Positions 52,504 to 62,000 of a stretch of 64,000 nucleotides of DNA are shown piece after piece. How positions within the stretch are numbered: the stretch's first letter is position 1; each line of letters opens with the position of its first letter. Location of the stretch: NCBI GenBank assembly GCA_027574665.1, contig CM050653.1, positions 41,676,118-41,740,117 on the forward strand. Direction: 5' to 3'. The notes beneath the pieces were generated by a model. The model did not search any database. It had not been told where the DNA came from and saw only the letters and a program-made list of their open reading frames with translations. The position numbers were made by a program, and so were the translations under genes. The stretch comes from Rhynochetos jubatus (lineage: Eukaryota > Chordata > Aves > Eurypygiformes > Rhynochetidae).

Positions 52504-55025
52504 TTTTTAAAATTAAACAGACTTCCGCTGAGACAACACACAAAAGGAACATCAACCAAGAGATTTAGCATCATTTTAATACATATCACGGTGTCCCTTA
52601 CTCCAACAAAAGTGATTTTTATCCAGGCATGTAAGGATAGATGGCCAACAATCATGAGAAACAAAAAAGTTCATATATTTCTGCATTTTCCAGAGAAACA
52701 TAACTTTGGTGTTCCTTATTGTTTAAAGCAGCTAGCAAAATACTAGAATTAGACATTAATATTACAGTCAAAATTACAGCCAGGCTTAAATATTTTCAAA
52801 CGGCATTTAAACGAATTCCTATTTCTTTCGGGCAGCTCTCGAAGGCATTTAAAACATGCTGCGATGCTGTGAATCAAACAGGGGCTAAGAGCGAACGAAC
52901 TTCATTCCTAGAAATGGATTTCTCTATCTGCAAGTGTTTGCCTTTACTCTGGCACGATCACATGGGCTCCAGCTAGACTTTTGAGCTCTGGCGGCAATCC
53001 AAGCTGCAGATGGTTGGAAATGCAGCCTGAAATCAGTGTGTGGTTGATGAATTACTCCTTACACCTGACCCCTGCTTCACACCAGGCACCAAACACAATC
53101 TGAACACTACCAGCCAGAGAAGCCCTGTCAGGCATCTCCGTATCTGGAACGCGTTCTTCAAGGCCTTCTGTATGGCCAGATGGCCAAAAGTGGGGAATGC
53201 GGTAAACTCGCTAAACAGAAACGTGAGCGACAAAAGAGCACGGGATTGGTAGGTACGAGGTGAAGAGAGGCAAGAGTTTTGCGCCGCTTCCAAAAATACG
53301 CTTTCTAAAAGAGGCCGACAGAGCAGGGAGGGAGGCGTGCTCGTGGCACGCCACTGAAAGAGGTCCCCAATTCCCTCACGCAAAGGGGTGCCCTAAAAAC
53401 TTCAGAAAGGAAACATAACAAAACACATACACACACCCAAACATGTACCCGTAAAATTACTCTATCGAGCGTAAACTCTTCTGAGTACACCTGTTTGAAC
53501 TCCCCACTTGTTTTTAACTCAGCTGGGGCACGTATCTGCGCTCATTAAGCCCCTCTTGCCTCCGGGCCAGTCTACACACCTTTCACACCTGCAGAGACAG
53601 GAGTTAATTCATGCAGGTGTTGGGAAAGGACACTTCTTCCTTTTGCATGTGTTCACACATGCATCAGGCATACAGAGGTGAGGAGATACTGTGGGTACAG
53701 TAAATGCCGCCTCTCCATTTGGAGTATTTCAGCCTTCTGACTGGATAGCAGAGTCAACACCATGAGAGTTAAACTATCAAACCCCAGCCATGACTAATAG
53801 ATAGGAAATATCTGGAGAATGCATGAAAGCAAACCGCATGGAAATAGCTGCTAACTGGCATATTTTTACCCCAAAATGCAGGTACAGTGATTGTAAAGCA
53901 ACCAATTCCTGTCTTCACGTAACTGTGACACCTCCTCCTTCCGACCCAAGTGATTCAGGTATTTTCAGCACACTGCAGAGAGAGCTTACCCCCAGTGCTA
54001 GGTCTAATCACAAGCTGCAGAGGACAAAGATAAAACACGTCTACTAAATTAAAGAGACTCTTCTGAATATACTCAAATAGTTTTGGTGGATATTTTCCCT
54101 CTTTTTTATATCATTATGTGATATTTCATGGTGCTTAGTTTTGTTTTGCACTGTGCGAAACAGCAAAGAGAAAAGAATTTGCTTTGGCAAGCAGGAAACG
54201 AAAGAAATTAATTCAGACCACAATGCAAGATTTGGCATCGTTATTTCATATGTGACAATTTACAACATAATCCTGTGAACCAGTTGTTTGAGTAGTTACA
54301 CCATCAGTAAGGATGCAACAAAGGAAACAAACTGAACGTCTCAAAATAGAATAAAAAACTACTATATATTCTCATCAGATGTGCATGACCTGAACCACCT
54401 CCGTGCAATATTCTTTGCAGCAAGAACTCAAGTTTATCCTTCACTTACAACAGTAACCAAAAACGGTTAGTCTGAAATAAACTCCAAGGACAAGTGGACC
54501 CTGCTCTCAGGACCTGCCTAAAGAAGTTCCAACACTGTACTTTCAGACTGCAGTTGTCAGACAGCCTCCTGCCAAAATGAGAAAAATAAGGTTATGTCCC
54601 TCCTCAAACTCAGCGCTTGTCCTTAAGAGACGTATTAAATTCTTTGTGATTACGTCTTAAAAACTGACCTTCCCTCCCACACCCTCTTTGCATTTTTGGA
54701 TGACAACGGGGTTGTCTAAACCTGCAATTAAAGCTTTAGCTTCAGTGGTGGCATCTGATAATGAAGGAACACAAGTAAACTGAATAATAACAGTGCGTGC
54801 TTCGTGTTCCACAAATGGCCACGGAACACTAAAAACTTAGAGCAATCAGAAAAAACATATGGAATCCATTTTTTCTATTTATAATCCCATTACCCATACA
54901 GCTATTCATTTACACCATTCCTCCACAAAACAGTGCTAGCTATGTTAGGAGACACAATCGCAGAGTGTAGACTGAGGTCTTGCGCAGCCCCCTGCTCCCC
55001 AGTGAGAAGGATGTGATGTACAGTA
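52504..55025. other. Intron stretch, no gene recognised
   Basis: Unique sequence. About 53139-53386 carries roughly 17 CpGs in 250 bp, a weak CpG patch. No coding or repeat identity was found. Confidence 0.45.
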
Positions 55026-55155
55026 ACGCGGTACTTCGCAAAGAACCGCCGACACAACGTCACCGACGAAGCCAAGCAAAAGCAGCGCTTCACCCCAACG
55101 CGCCGGGGAAGACGAATTTCCAAACTTTGCCTGTTTAACGTGCCGCCACTCCGCG
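55026..55155. promoter_or_regulatory. CpG-dense patch in intron 1
   Basis: Seventeen CpGs in 130 bp within AT-rich intron, about 2.6 kb downstream of exon 1. It is bounded by ordinary sequence on both sides and lies just before the CG/CA minisatellite at 55221. Confidence 0.4.
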
Positions 55156-55220
55156 TTTCACAAGCTGTATGCAAACACCGTAAGAAAGACCAGAATTTCT
55201 GCCTTAATTACAAATGAATG

Positions 55221-55256
55221 CACGCACACATACGCGCACGCACACATACGCACACG
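55221..55256 (+). repeat. 16-bp imperfect minisatellite, Z-DNA-prone
   Basis: CACGCACACATACG is present at 55221-55234 and identically at 55237-55250, giving a 16-bp unit and a partial third copy. The sequence alternates purine and pyrimidine throughout. Confidence 0.8.
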
Positions 55257-56600
55257 CCCCCCCCGCAACGTGCATGACTATGAACATAAAAACACATTCT
55301 TTCTGCAGAGTTGAATCCTACCACGCTCAGAAGAGCAGTTTGGGGAAAATAAAAAGCTGGAGTTCACAGAACGGCTGGAATCATACAAGGTCTTATTAAT
55401 ATGTGTTGCTCTAATAGGCATGATAAAAGATACAGCCCTCCACCACAACGTTATTTGATTACCCGACTATTAGCTTTAGATATACAATGGATCTAACTGC
55501 TTTAAAATGTCCCAGAAGCTGATGGCTAGCTTTAAGGTAACAAAAGCCAGATGCTGCCTGTCTGCACTACTCTAAACTCTTAAGGTCTGTACAGGAGAAA
55601 TACTGGTACGCCTCTGTATATATGCACGTGTGTATACGAGTTTATTATTTAGGGTTTATATATGCACTTAACTGTGGAGCAAGGGAAAAAAAACCCACAC
55701 CAAAAATTAATGCCATATAAAACATATCACCGATTTGAAATTTTACCTATCCTTACAGTAACACTGCATGCGTGCAAAGACTTTTCACAGGGTTGATAAT
55801 TTTATATACTGGCTATAAAAGCGTGTTTAATTTTTATTTTTTTTTTTAACATCAAGTTAAAAAAAGCCACAGTACGAAAAATCTATTGTTACTATTTTAA
55901 GCTCAAACACAATGTTAATTTCCTCAAAATCTTATTTTATGAAGTTTAAAAAAATGAGCAAAAAAGGAAAATTAAAAAAAAGGTTGGCAAAATGTAAGCT
56001 ACGTGAGTAAAAGGCATGGAATGTCCAATATTTCTCCTCCAATACTCGAGGCTATTGTTCTTTCAAAAAAACACCATCAATTGTTTCATGTCCTTGGCTT
56101 GCCAGGCTTTGAGGAATAGCATCAGTCTGCGTCCCCCAATCCCCCAAACAGTTAAAGCTATAGGCAATATTGCAGTCAAGCTAGTGACGAGCTGCTGCTG
56201 CAACAGCAACAATACACGCTAAATGGTCACAAAGGTAAAATGCAATTTGGATCGACCTTGAAAGGAAAAAAAAACCCCAAACCCAATAGAAGTCACCCCA
56301 AAAATATAAAATTGAAAAATACTGAATTTTATACCAAAATAATCTGCACAATACAGTGAAAGAAACAGCAGAGCGAAGCAGCGAGAGGCAACCCTGCTCT
56401 GAATTCCAAGGCTGTAATCACAGCGAGCGGTTCTGGTGTCATCGCAACTCCAACCAGCCCGAATCACAGTTCTGACAATTAGTTAATTTATACCCTGCAG
56501 CAGTCAGGCCATAAACGTTAAGGGGAAAGTCATTTTCTTAACAGGGAAACAGAACTTGGCTTTTGAGAACTGCAGCCAGTCCAGCGTGCTCCAAACCAAA
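55257..56600. other. Intron stretch, no gene recognised
   Basis: AT-rich unique sequence with a C9 run at 55257-55265 and A- or T-runs near 55840 and 55975. No coding signal was recognised. Confidence 0.5.
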
Positions 56601-56625
56601 AGTGCGGAGAAGTCAGCCTCCCCCC

Positions 56626-56740
56626 GCGGCGCTTCACCGCACACAGCCGCCGCACGCGTCAAACGGCCCATGTGTTAAACCGGGCACAGAAGCGCGACGC
56701 GCGCGTGTGTACGCAGCGCCATACGCACGTGTGCGCGCCC
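56626..56740. promoter_or_regulatory. Very CpG-dense, Z-DNA-prone patch
   Basis: By hand count 22 CpGs in about 115 bp. The right part (56692-56739) is mostly alternating GCGCG/CGTGTG/CACGTG sequence, a strong Z-DNA candidate. It lies about 1.0 kb downstream of exon 1 and is separated from the promoter island by AT-rich DNA. Confidence 0.5.
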
Positions 56741-57559
56741 TGATATTCCCCCCCCCCCATCCCAAAGAACGTTCGTTTATTGACTGAAACTGTGAATCTG
56801 TGGCTGTGAGGTCACACTTCAGAACAGGATTTTTCCTACTCCCTCCCCCTTTTTTTTTTTTTTTTTTTGTTAAATATCCTAACAGGGTTTGCAAACTTTC
56901 GGTTTAGGGATTTCTTTTGTTACTGTCCCTGGGTCACACAGGAAATCTTTTCAGAGGAGCAGACTATTATACAATGGCATGAGGAAAAAAAATAAAAAAT
57001 TAAAGCTTTAATTAACTAACTCGTGGCCAGGTAGCATCGACCTCCCTCAGCCCCGTCAGGAGATGCAGGCCTGCTCTCCAGTCGGCTGGCATTTCAAAGA
57101 TTATTTAAAACGAAGAGAGAGAGAGTCCGCGCTTGGACACGCTCTCCGAAAGCGGCCACCCTCTATTTCTAGACCTTCTAAATGCAACAGAGTACAGCTG
57201 TATCGTCCTCAATATTTAATGAAATATTAAAAGCGGTGCAATGCACTGAAACAAACTCCACCACAGCTCCAGCCGGTTAGCTCCGAGCCCTCCTCCGAGC
57301 TCCACAGCATCTCCTCCTCAGCTGATTAAAAGTTTGAGCAGCCACGGACAGCTTTTCTAACAGCAAAACGCTTTGAAGCTCCGAATAAACTGTAGAGATC
57401 ACTGCAAGGGCCACCAAACCAGCGTTTCGTGCCTGCTGCTGCCCAGAGCAACCTTTATCCTATGCCATACTAGAGACACTACCTGCCCAGTGTTCCGAGA
57501 GCGTTAACCGCACCGGTCTCCCCAAACAATAAAAGGAATTAGCCGACGCCAGCAGCCCT
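56741..57559. other. Start of intron 1, between CpG patch and promoter island
   Basis: It contains a C-run (56749-56758), a T-run (about 56850-56868) and an A/T-rich block near 57205-57240 (AATATTTAATGAAATATT) that could be regulatory. No gene. Confidence 0.5.
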
Positions 57560-57746
57560 CGGGAAAAGAATATAATTAAAATAAATAGCGAGGCGAAGGC
57601 AGACAGTAACCTTCCTGCCTCTCCCACGCCCGCTCGCTGCCCACCAGCTCGGCTCTGCGCGACACCGAACCCGAGGAAGCACAAAACCCCGCCGAAGAGC
57701 GGAGGCGAGCGCGCAGTTTGCGCCGCTCCGCTCCGCACCCGCCGTG

Positions 57747-57752
57747 CCCTAC
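57747..57752 (-). other. RBMS3: Splice donor of RBMS3 exon 1
   Basis: On the minus strand the exon ends CAAG and the intron opens GTAGGG. Reading through would continue the frame into sequence unlike RBMS3, so the match to the family stops exactly at this donor. Confidence 0.88.
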
Positions 57753-57827
57753 CTTGGTTTGGAGATAGTGGGGGTAGTAGTAGGTGTACTGGGGGTACAT
57801 TGGCTGCTGGTCCAGGCGTTTGCCCAT
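57753..57827 (-). CDS. RBMS3: RBMS3 coding exon 1 (N-terminal 25 codons)
   Basis: This exon encodes the start of RNA-binding motif single-stranded-interacting protein 3, a mostly cytoplasmic member of the MSSP/RBMS family that binds A/U-rich RNA through two RRM domains. The peptide begins MGKRLDQ, continues through a tyrosine-rich stretch (Tyr11, 14, 16, 17, 18, 21) and ends HYLQTK. It matches vertebrate RBMS3 as I recall it except for a Gln-Pro order swap at residues 8-9; RBMS1 and RBMS2 begin differently. The ATG is the first in frame: an in-frame TGA lies 24 codons upstream at 57900-57902. The start context has a weak -3 base (T) but G at +4. The exon ends in phase 0 at AAG followed by GTAGGG, a good donor. 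Both RRMs lie in later exons; no exon 2 was found to the left, so intron 1 leaves the window. The gene is large in other vertebrates, which fits. Confidence 0.93.
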
Positions 57828-57975
57828 GTAGCTGGAGTCCTTCTGGCTGGCGCAGGGAACTCGTTGGCAGGGTGTAGTGCCCCAGGGCCTTTCTTCCTCT
57901 CACGCCGCTATTCCTGACAGCGCGGGCGCGGAGCACGGAGGAGGCTGCCGAGATCTCCGCGCCGTCTACCGCGCG

Positions 57976-58012
57976 CTACTTCCAGCGCAGCCAGCAACGC
58001 GCCCGCACGCAC

Positions 58013-58014
<2 letters not shown>
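57976..58014 (-). other. Third upstream ORF in the RBMS3 leader
   Basis: An ATG at 58014, at the edge of the (GT)n tract, opens a 12-codon frame (MCVRARCWLRWK) ending at TAG 57976-57978. This is about 150 nt before the RBMS3 start and leaves room for reinitiation. It matters only if transcription starts upstream of 58014. Confidence 0.35.

Positions 58015-58018
<4 letters not shown>

Positions 58019-58047
<29 letters not shown>
58019..58047 (+). repeat. (GT)n microsatellite in the RBMS3 leader region
   Basis: An uninterrupted run of about 14.5 GT units, preceded by a short alternating ACATATAT stretch. It lies about 190 bp upstream of the RBMS3 start codon inside the CpG island. It would be transcribed as (CA)n. 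It is likely polymorphic and can adopt Z-form DNA. Confidence 0.97.
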
Positions 58048-58049
<2 letters not shown>

Positions 58050-58054
58050 ACGGC

Positions 58055-58078
58055 GGGGGTGGGGGGGGAGGGTGCGGG
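58055..58078 (+). promoter_or_regulatory. G-quadruplex motif in the RBMS3 leader region
   Basis: Four G-runs of 5, 8, 3 and 3 bases are separated by loops T, A and TGC. They lie on the template strand for RBMS3, directly beside the (GT)n tract. The short loops favour a stable fold; the RBMS3 RNA itself would be C-rich here. Confidence 0.6.
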
Positions 58079-58297
58079 TGGAAGCCCCCTGCCCGGCGGA
58101 GCAGCCCGCCTCCCCCGCTGGCAGCGGCGTGTGCCCCCGGCGGTGCCCGCTGCCCGGCCCGGGAGGGGGAAAAACGTCCTGCGAGAGGAGCCGGGAAGAC
58201 AGTGCAACTCCAAACCTCCGCAGAGCCGCCCGCCCGCCCGCTCTCCTCAGCTCTCGAGCCCTCCCCTCTCGCTCCACACCCACCCCCCTTCCACCGA

Positions 58298-58399
58298 GGG
58301 GAAGGGAGAGGAAAAAAATTAAAAAAAAAAAAAAAAAAAAGGGAAAAAATAAAGAAAAGGGGGGGGGGAAGAAAAAATAAAAAAAGGGGGGGAGGGAAG
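58298..58399 (+). repeat. Purine-rich A/G low-complexity tract
   Basis: About 100 bp made almost only of A and G, with a run of about 20 A and G-runs of 7-10. Only a few T interrupt it. It splits the CpG island and would give a long pyrimidine tract in an RBMS3 leader. Such tracts are prone to assembly error and can form triplex or quadruplex DNA. Confidence 0.9.
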
Positions 58400-58412
58400 C
58401 GCCTTCCCCAGC

Positions 58413-58473
58413 CTAGTTGCCGCTGCCTCCCTCACGGAGTGACATGGTGCTCAGGGCTCGTCCTGTCTTTCAT
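58413..58473 (-). other. Two overlapping upstream ORFs in the RBMS3 leader
   Basis: On the minus strand an ATG at 58473 opens a 13-codon frame ending with TGA at 58432 (MKDRTSPEHHVTP). A second ATG at 58445 opens a 10-codon frame ending with TAG at 58413 (MSLREGGSGN). Both end before the RBMS3 start, so they could reduce or gate its translation if the mRNA begins upstream of 58473. Confidence 0.35.
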
Positions 58474-58600
58474 TCAAACCCCCTCCGCGCCGCGCCGCCG
58501 GTGGGAGGGCCCTCGGCGCGCCGCTCCCCTGGGAGGCCGGCGCAGGCCCCGCCGCCGCCTCCGCTCCGCGCCGCCCCCGCGACCCCCCGCGCCCGCCGCC

Positions 58601-58620
58601 GCCCCGCCCCGCTCCGCCCC
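58601..58620. promoter_or_regulatory. Paired GC boxes (Sp/KLF-type)
   Basis: Two adjacent GC boxes read GGGGCGGAGC and GGGGCGGGGC on the minus strand, 32 bp from the TATA element. They lie in the most CpG-dense part of the island. Sp/KLF factors bind such boxes in either orientation. Confidence 0.6.
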
Positions 58621-58651
58621 GGGCACGTTAAATACAGACTTTGTCAGCCCG

Positions 58652-58660
58652 TTTATATAA
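58652..58660 (-). promoter_or_regulatory. RBMS3: TATA element usable on both strands
   Basis: The minus strand reads TTATATAAA and the plus strand TTTATATAAG across the same bases, because TATATA is self-complementary. For RBMS3 it would place a start near 58625. On the plus strand it has GC boxes just upstream, the classic order, and would place a start near 58685. A second minus-strand A/T box (TTAAATAAA) lies about 10 bp further upstream. Confidence 0.45.
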
Positions 58661-58688
58661 GACCGGGTTTATTTAAAGTTGGAACAAA

Positions 58689-58727
58689 ATGGAGGCGGAG
58701 GGTGAAGAGGGAACCGGCCCGGCCTGA
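58689..58727 (+). other. 12-codon micro-ORF downstream of the plus-strand TATA
   Basis: The frame MEAEGEEGTGPA opens with A at -3 and G at +4 and ends at TGA 58725-58727. It begins about 30 bp after the plus-strand TATA element. The surrounding AAAATGGAGGC (58686-58696) resembles a YY1/TISU element with one changed position. It could be the first ORF of a divergent transcript or simply a YY1-like site. Confidence 0.2.
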
Positions 58728-59070
58728 CTCGCGGGTGCCCGCAGCCAGGCGTGCGGGGACACACAAGTTTCCCCCACCGCCCCCCCAAACCAGCGGGAGC
58801 GCCGCAGCAGCGCCCCCTTCCCCCCGCCTCCCTCCGCCCCGCACCTGCCCCGAGCCCCGGGGCGACCCGCACCCCGCTGTCAGCACGGGGGTCCCAAGTA
58901 TTTCCCCTCCCCGAGGCTCGGAGTCCGCCTCGCGACGGGACTGCAAACCGGCAGGAAGAACGCGAATAACAGGAGGTTTCCTCTGGTACACAAATCCCGG
59001 CGCTTCTCCTTTAATCACTTATTCCTTTAACACGTCATCAAATTCCTGGGCCTTTCCACAGTGGCTTTGC

Positions 59071-59080
59071 CTATTTATAA
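59071..59080. promoter_or_regulatory. Perfect MEF2 consensus upstream of the promoter
   Basis: CTATTTATAA fits the MEF2 consensus YTA(A/T)4TAR exactly. It lies about 420 bp upstream of the TATA element, just outside the CpG island. A role in muscle or mesenchymal expression of RBMS3 is inference. Confidence 0.4.
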
Positions 59081-59099
59081 ATTCGGGGAAGGGGGTGAG

Positions 59100-62000
59100 A
59101 ACGTGGGACAGCGGTTTCTTTTTGTTTTCATTTCAATGGTAGTATTGCAGCAGGATTGTCAGCTGCTGTATTATCAACCAAATTGCTTCGGGAATTTAAA
59201 AAAAAAAAAAAAAATTGGAATTATAAAAAGAATTTCTTTAAAGGGACACTTCTCCAGGCTGGCAGAGCTAAAATTAGACTTGCCAGCTGTGTTTTGGTTT
59301 GCGGGCACGTGCTCGCACATGACGGGAACGTGGAAGTACCACGCTTTGCTCTGGCAGTTTGCTGTTCTCCGGAACCGAGGGGTTTGATACGGATCCCTGT
59401 ACCTGCCCCACAGCCTGACAGTTCAACGCGGGAAAGAAAGCAGCCGAAGGGAACGGGCGGCGCGGGAAGCACATACACGTGCTCGAAATACTGTGCCTCC
59501 ATCCCCAGCCATGAGTAATTAGCAATTACTGGTGTTTAGGGACCAGCCCCGTGCCGTACCACGGGCACAACGTGCCATGCTTACACAAGGATTAGCCCCC
59601 TCTTTCAGGAGCAAAACTTTCCCAAAACTCGTGCTCTGTTCCCGGAGGCGTTAACCGGTTGCTCTTGGCCATCCAGAGGAGCGCCGTGGAGCACCTCCAC
59701 CGCCCCAGCCCAGGAACCTGCCAAACAGAGTCAGAAGAAAGGCCAGGCCGGGTAAACTATTGAGTATTTTCAATTCCGGCTGAAGTCCAAGCTGGCCAGG
59801 AGCTCGTGGTCCCTCGGAAGCTCAGAGCAGAGGGGAATGAAAAAGAAGGACACGAATGGGAGGAGAAGCCTGCAATTCCCGGCTCCCAGCCCTGTGGTTT
59901 GTATCGCTGCTCAGCTTTAAATACGCCGCCGCCCATGGTGCAGGTGCGTGCTACTCCAGTGATACTCTTGCTTAGGCTCTTTTTAATCCCCCACCCCGCT
60001 TTCCCCAAGGGTGAAACAGACTGTTTGAGGGTTGGTATCTGCAGAAGCGAATTACTCGACGGTACGTGATACTTGGAGCCTGAGAACTTTCAGACTGTTC
60101 TTTCAACTGCCAGCATTAAGTTGTTGTGCTTCTCTCCCCACCTTCTCACTTTTCCCTCAGGACATTAAGGCAGTTTTTCTTGCTAAGTGGTTTGCTTGTA
60201 CAAGTGGATATAACCAGATTTGGGGGAAGAAAGAACCTATGTGTACAGGGTGAAATAAAAAAGAAACACTAAGGAAGAAGATAACAATGCATTCTGACCA
60301 AGAGATCTTCCCGAACACGCAAGGTTTGCTGCGGCCATTATTTTAAGTCCAGGAAGGACCATTTTGGCTATGTCACCTGGCTACTGTATTTCACATCACA
60401 CCATAATATTTCAACACATTTTCACATACCCCCCATCAGACGCATTGGCCAGTAGCACCAGCAGGTTTTGCTACTAGGAAAAGGTCGGGAGCTGCAGGAG
60501 AAGCCGGATGGTTACCTGAGCAGGTAACAGCTCCACCTTCCTCCTGCTCTCTCCCAGCAAAAGCCTTAAATATGCAGATGGTTTGGATTTCCTTTTCCAC
60601 CTGTAATACTGAGGAGGTGCTGAGCAGCCTCTGTTTGTTCGTGCTCCGCACCTTGCGTGATTGAGCCTTCGGAGATACGGTGGAGGCAGCAAAAATAAGA
60701 ATTCGATATAAAAGAGCGGGGGGCCAAGGGGAGAAGACAGGAGGCAACACAGCATAGCAAAAATGCAAATGAACAACCACAAAAGCAGATTTAGATAGCA
60801 CACAGCCTCTGAACAAATGCTAGCGCTGGAAAATGGAAAATTTCCATTTGCAAAATACAGACATCAAAAAGATCATCTGTGACTCGGGAGCACACTGTTT
60901 AAATAGAATCCCCTTCATTTTCTGGCCTGTGCATTTGAATAACCGAATCCACTTGCAAACTGAAATAGCAGTTTGCCTACCAAGTGTTAAGTTTAAATGT
61001 TCCTCAAAAGAAAAGACAAGCTGTTCGATGCCAGCGAGCAAACTTCACGACTTTTTTCCCTCCTATCGGAGGCTCATTATCAAGCCCAAGCCAGGCCCAC
61101 TCCCGGGAATCCAGTGAGCGAGCCAAATCCCAGCACACCTGCAAAGGCGCTGCCGTCACCGGTGTCACTAACCTGGCAGAAGATTCACAAGATAGGTGAG
61201 CAATAAAGTTCTCTTCAATGGGAAATTCAGAAATTAAATAAAACAAATGAGAACAGATCAACTGCAAACCAGATAGCCAAATCCATTCGAAGGCAGGTGC
61301 CAAAGGATGTTAACTCGGCAACAACTAAAGCCGTGGATAAGAAACCCAGAGTTAACTGACAGGAGAAAAGAAAAAAAAAAAAAAGAGAATTCTTCTCCTG
61401 GCAGCCTGAAGTACAGAAATTATGTATGTTTGGATGTATTTTTACCTTTCAGAAAATGCAGATTTCTTCATTCACAAAAAGTGAGTTACAAGAAAAAAGC
61501 GGACACCTAGCAGGAGAATGGAATTCAGGATGTAATGCTGCCTTGTTAAAATACAATTCTAAATACACTTTCTTCTTTCTTTGTTTTTTAAATAAGCTTT
61601 TTACCTAGCCTGTGAAAACCTTCTAAAGTCACGGGTATCAGAATCAGGTAGACACTCAAACCTTTTCTAGCTCCTTGCTCTTACAAAGCAGCAATAAGTA
61701 CTCTAGAAGTATTAACTTTTTACAAAACTATGTCAAAATTTTCTAAGTCAGGACTAGGGAAAATTTTCTCCTTAGGCAGTAGAAATACAGCTACCACCAC
61801 CTAAGGTAATGTAATAGTTTACAATAAAAAATAATAAAAAAAAAGAACCATTATCTTGGGCTTACATTTTTGACACTGTCTTTCTGCTGGTATTCTCTCT
61901 ATTTACTCATTAAAGCTATTTCAAAGGAGACCATGGAGATGCTTGACAGCTTGTTTACAATGGGTTACAAGAAGAATACTGATTTTATTTCTACATCTGT

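Larger units (their letters stand above)
1..57752 (-). other. RBMS3: RBMS3 intron 1, 5' part (open at the left edge)
   Basis: Everything left of the exon 1 donor on the minus strand is inferred to be first-intron sequence. No frame in it resembles the expected second exon, which should carry the MAPPSPS-type linker and the start of RRM1 (LYIRGLPP). Composition is AT-rich with scattered CpG-dense patches. It contains repeats, low-complexity tracts and possible regulatory elements, listed separately. The assignment assumes no unrecognised gene is nested here. Confidence 0.75.
57828..58628 (-). other. RBMS3: Inferred RBMS3 5' UTR
   Basis: If the minus-strand TATA element at 58652-58660 sets the start site, transcription begins near 58622-58629 and the leader is about 800 nt. 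It is GC-rich and contains three short upstream ORFs, a (CA)n run in the RNA sense, a C-rich block complementary to the G-quadruplex motif and a long pyrimidine tract (purine on the plus strand, 58298-58399). A CpG-island promoter often has dispersed starts, so the real leader could be much shorter and miss some of these elements. Confidence 0.5.
57560..58970. promoter_or_regulatory. RBMS3: CpG island promoter of RBMS3
   Basis: CpG and GC content rise sharply at about 57.56 kb and fall after 58.97 kb, with one dip at the A/G-rich tract 58298-58399. The densest block is 58480-58620. The island covers exon 1 and the inferred transcription start. Its edges were judged by eye. Confidence 0.85.

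Noticed and set aside
1-57752. RBMS3 exon 2 or another RRM exon
   Set aside because: I looked for the MAPPSPS linker and the LYIRGLPP RNP2 motif on the minus strand and found neither.
57460-57936. 158-codon minus-strand frame overlapping RBMS3 exon 1
   Set aside because: It starts at GTG, is out of frame with RBMS3 and runs on past the splice donor into the intron. The RBMS3 frame is the one with family similarity.
58417-59142. 241-codon plus-strand open frame across the CpG island
   Set aside because: It begins at TTG, is mostly Pro/Arg/Ala from GC-rich DNA, has no domain and overlaps promoter elements. Stop codons are rare in such DNA, so length alone is not evidence.
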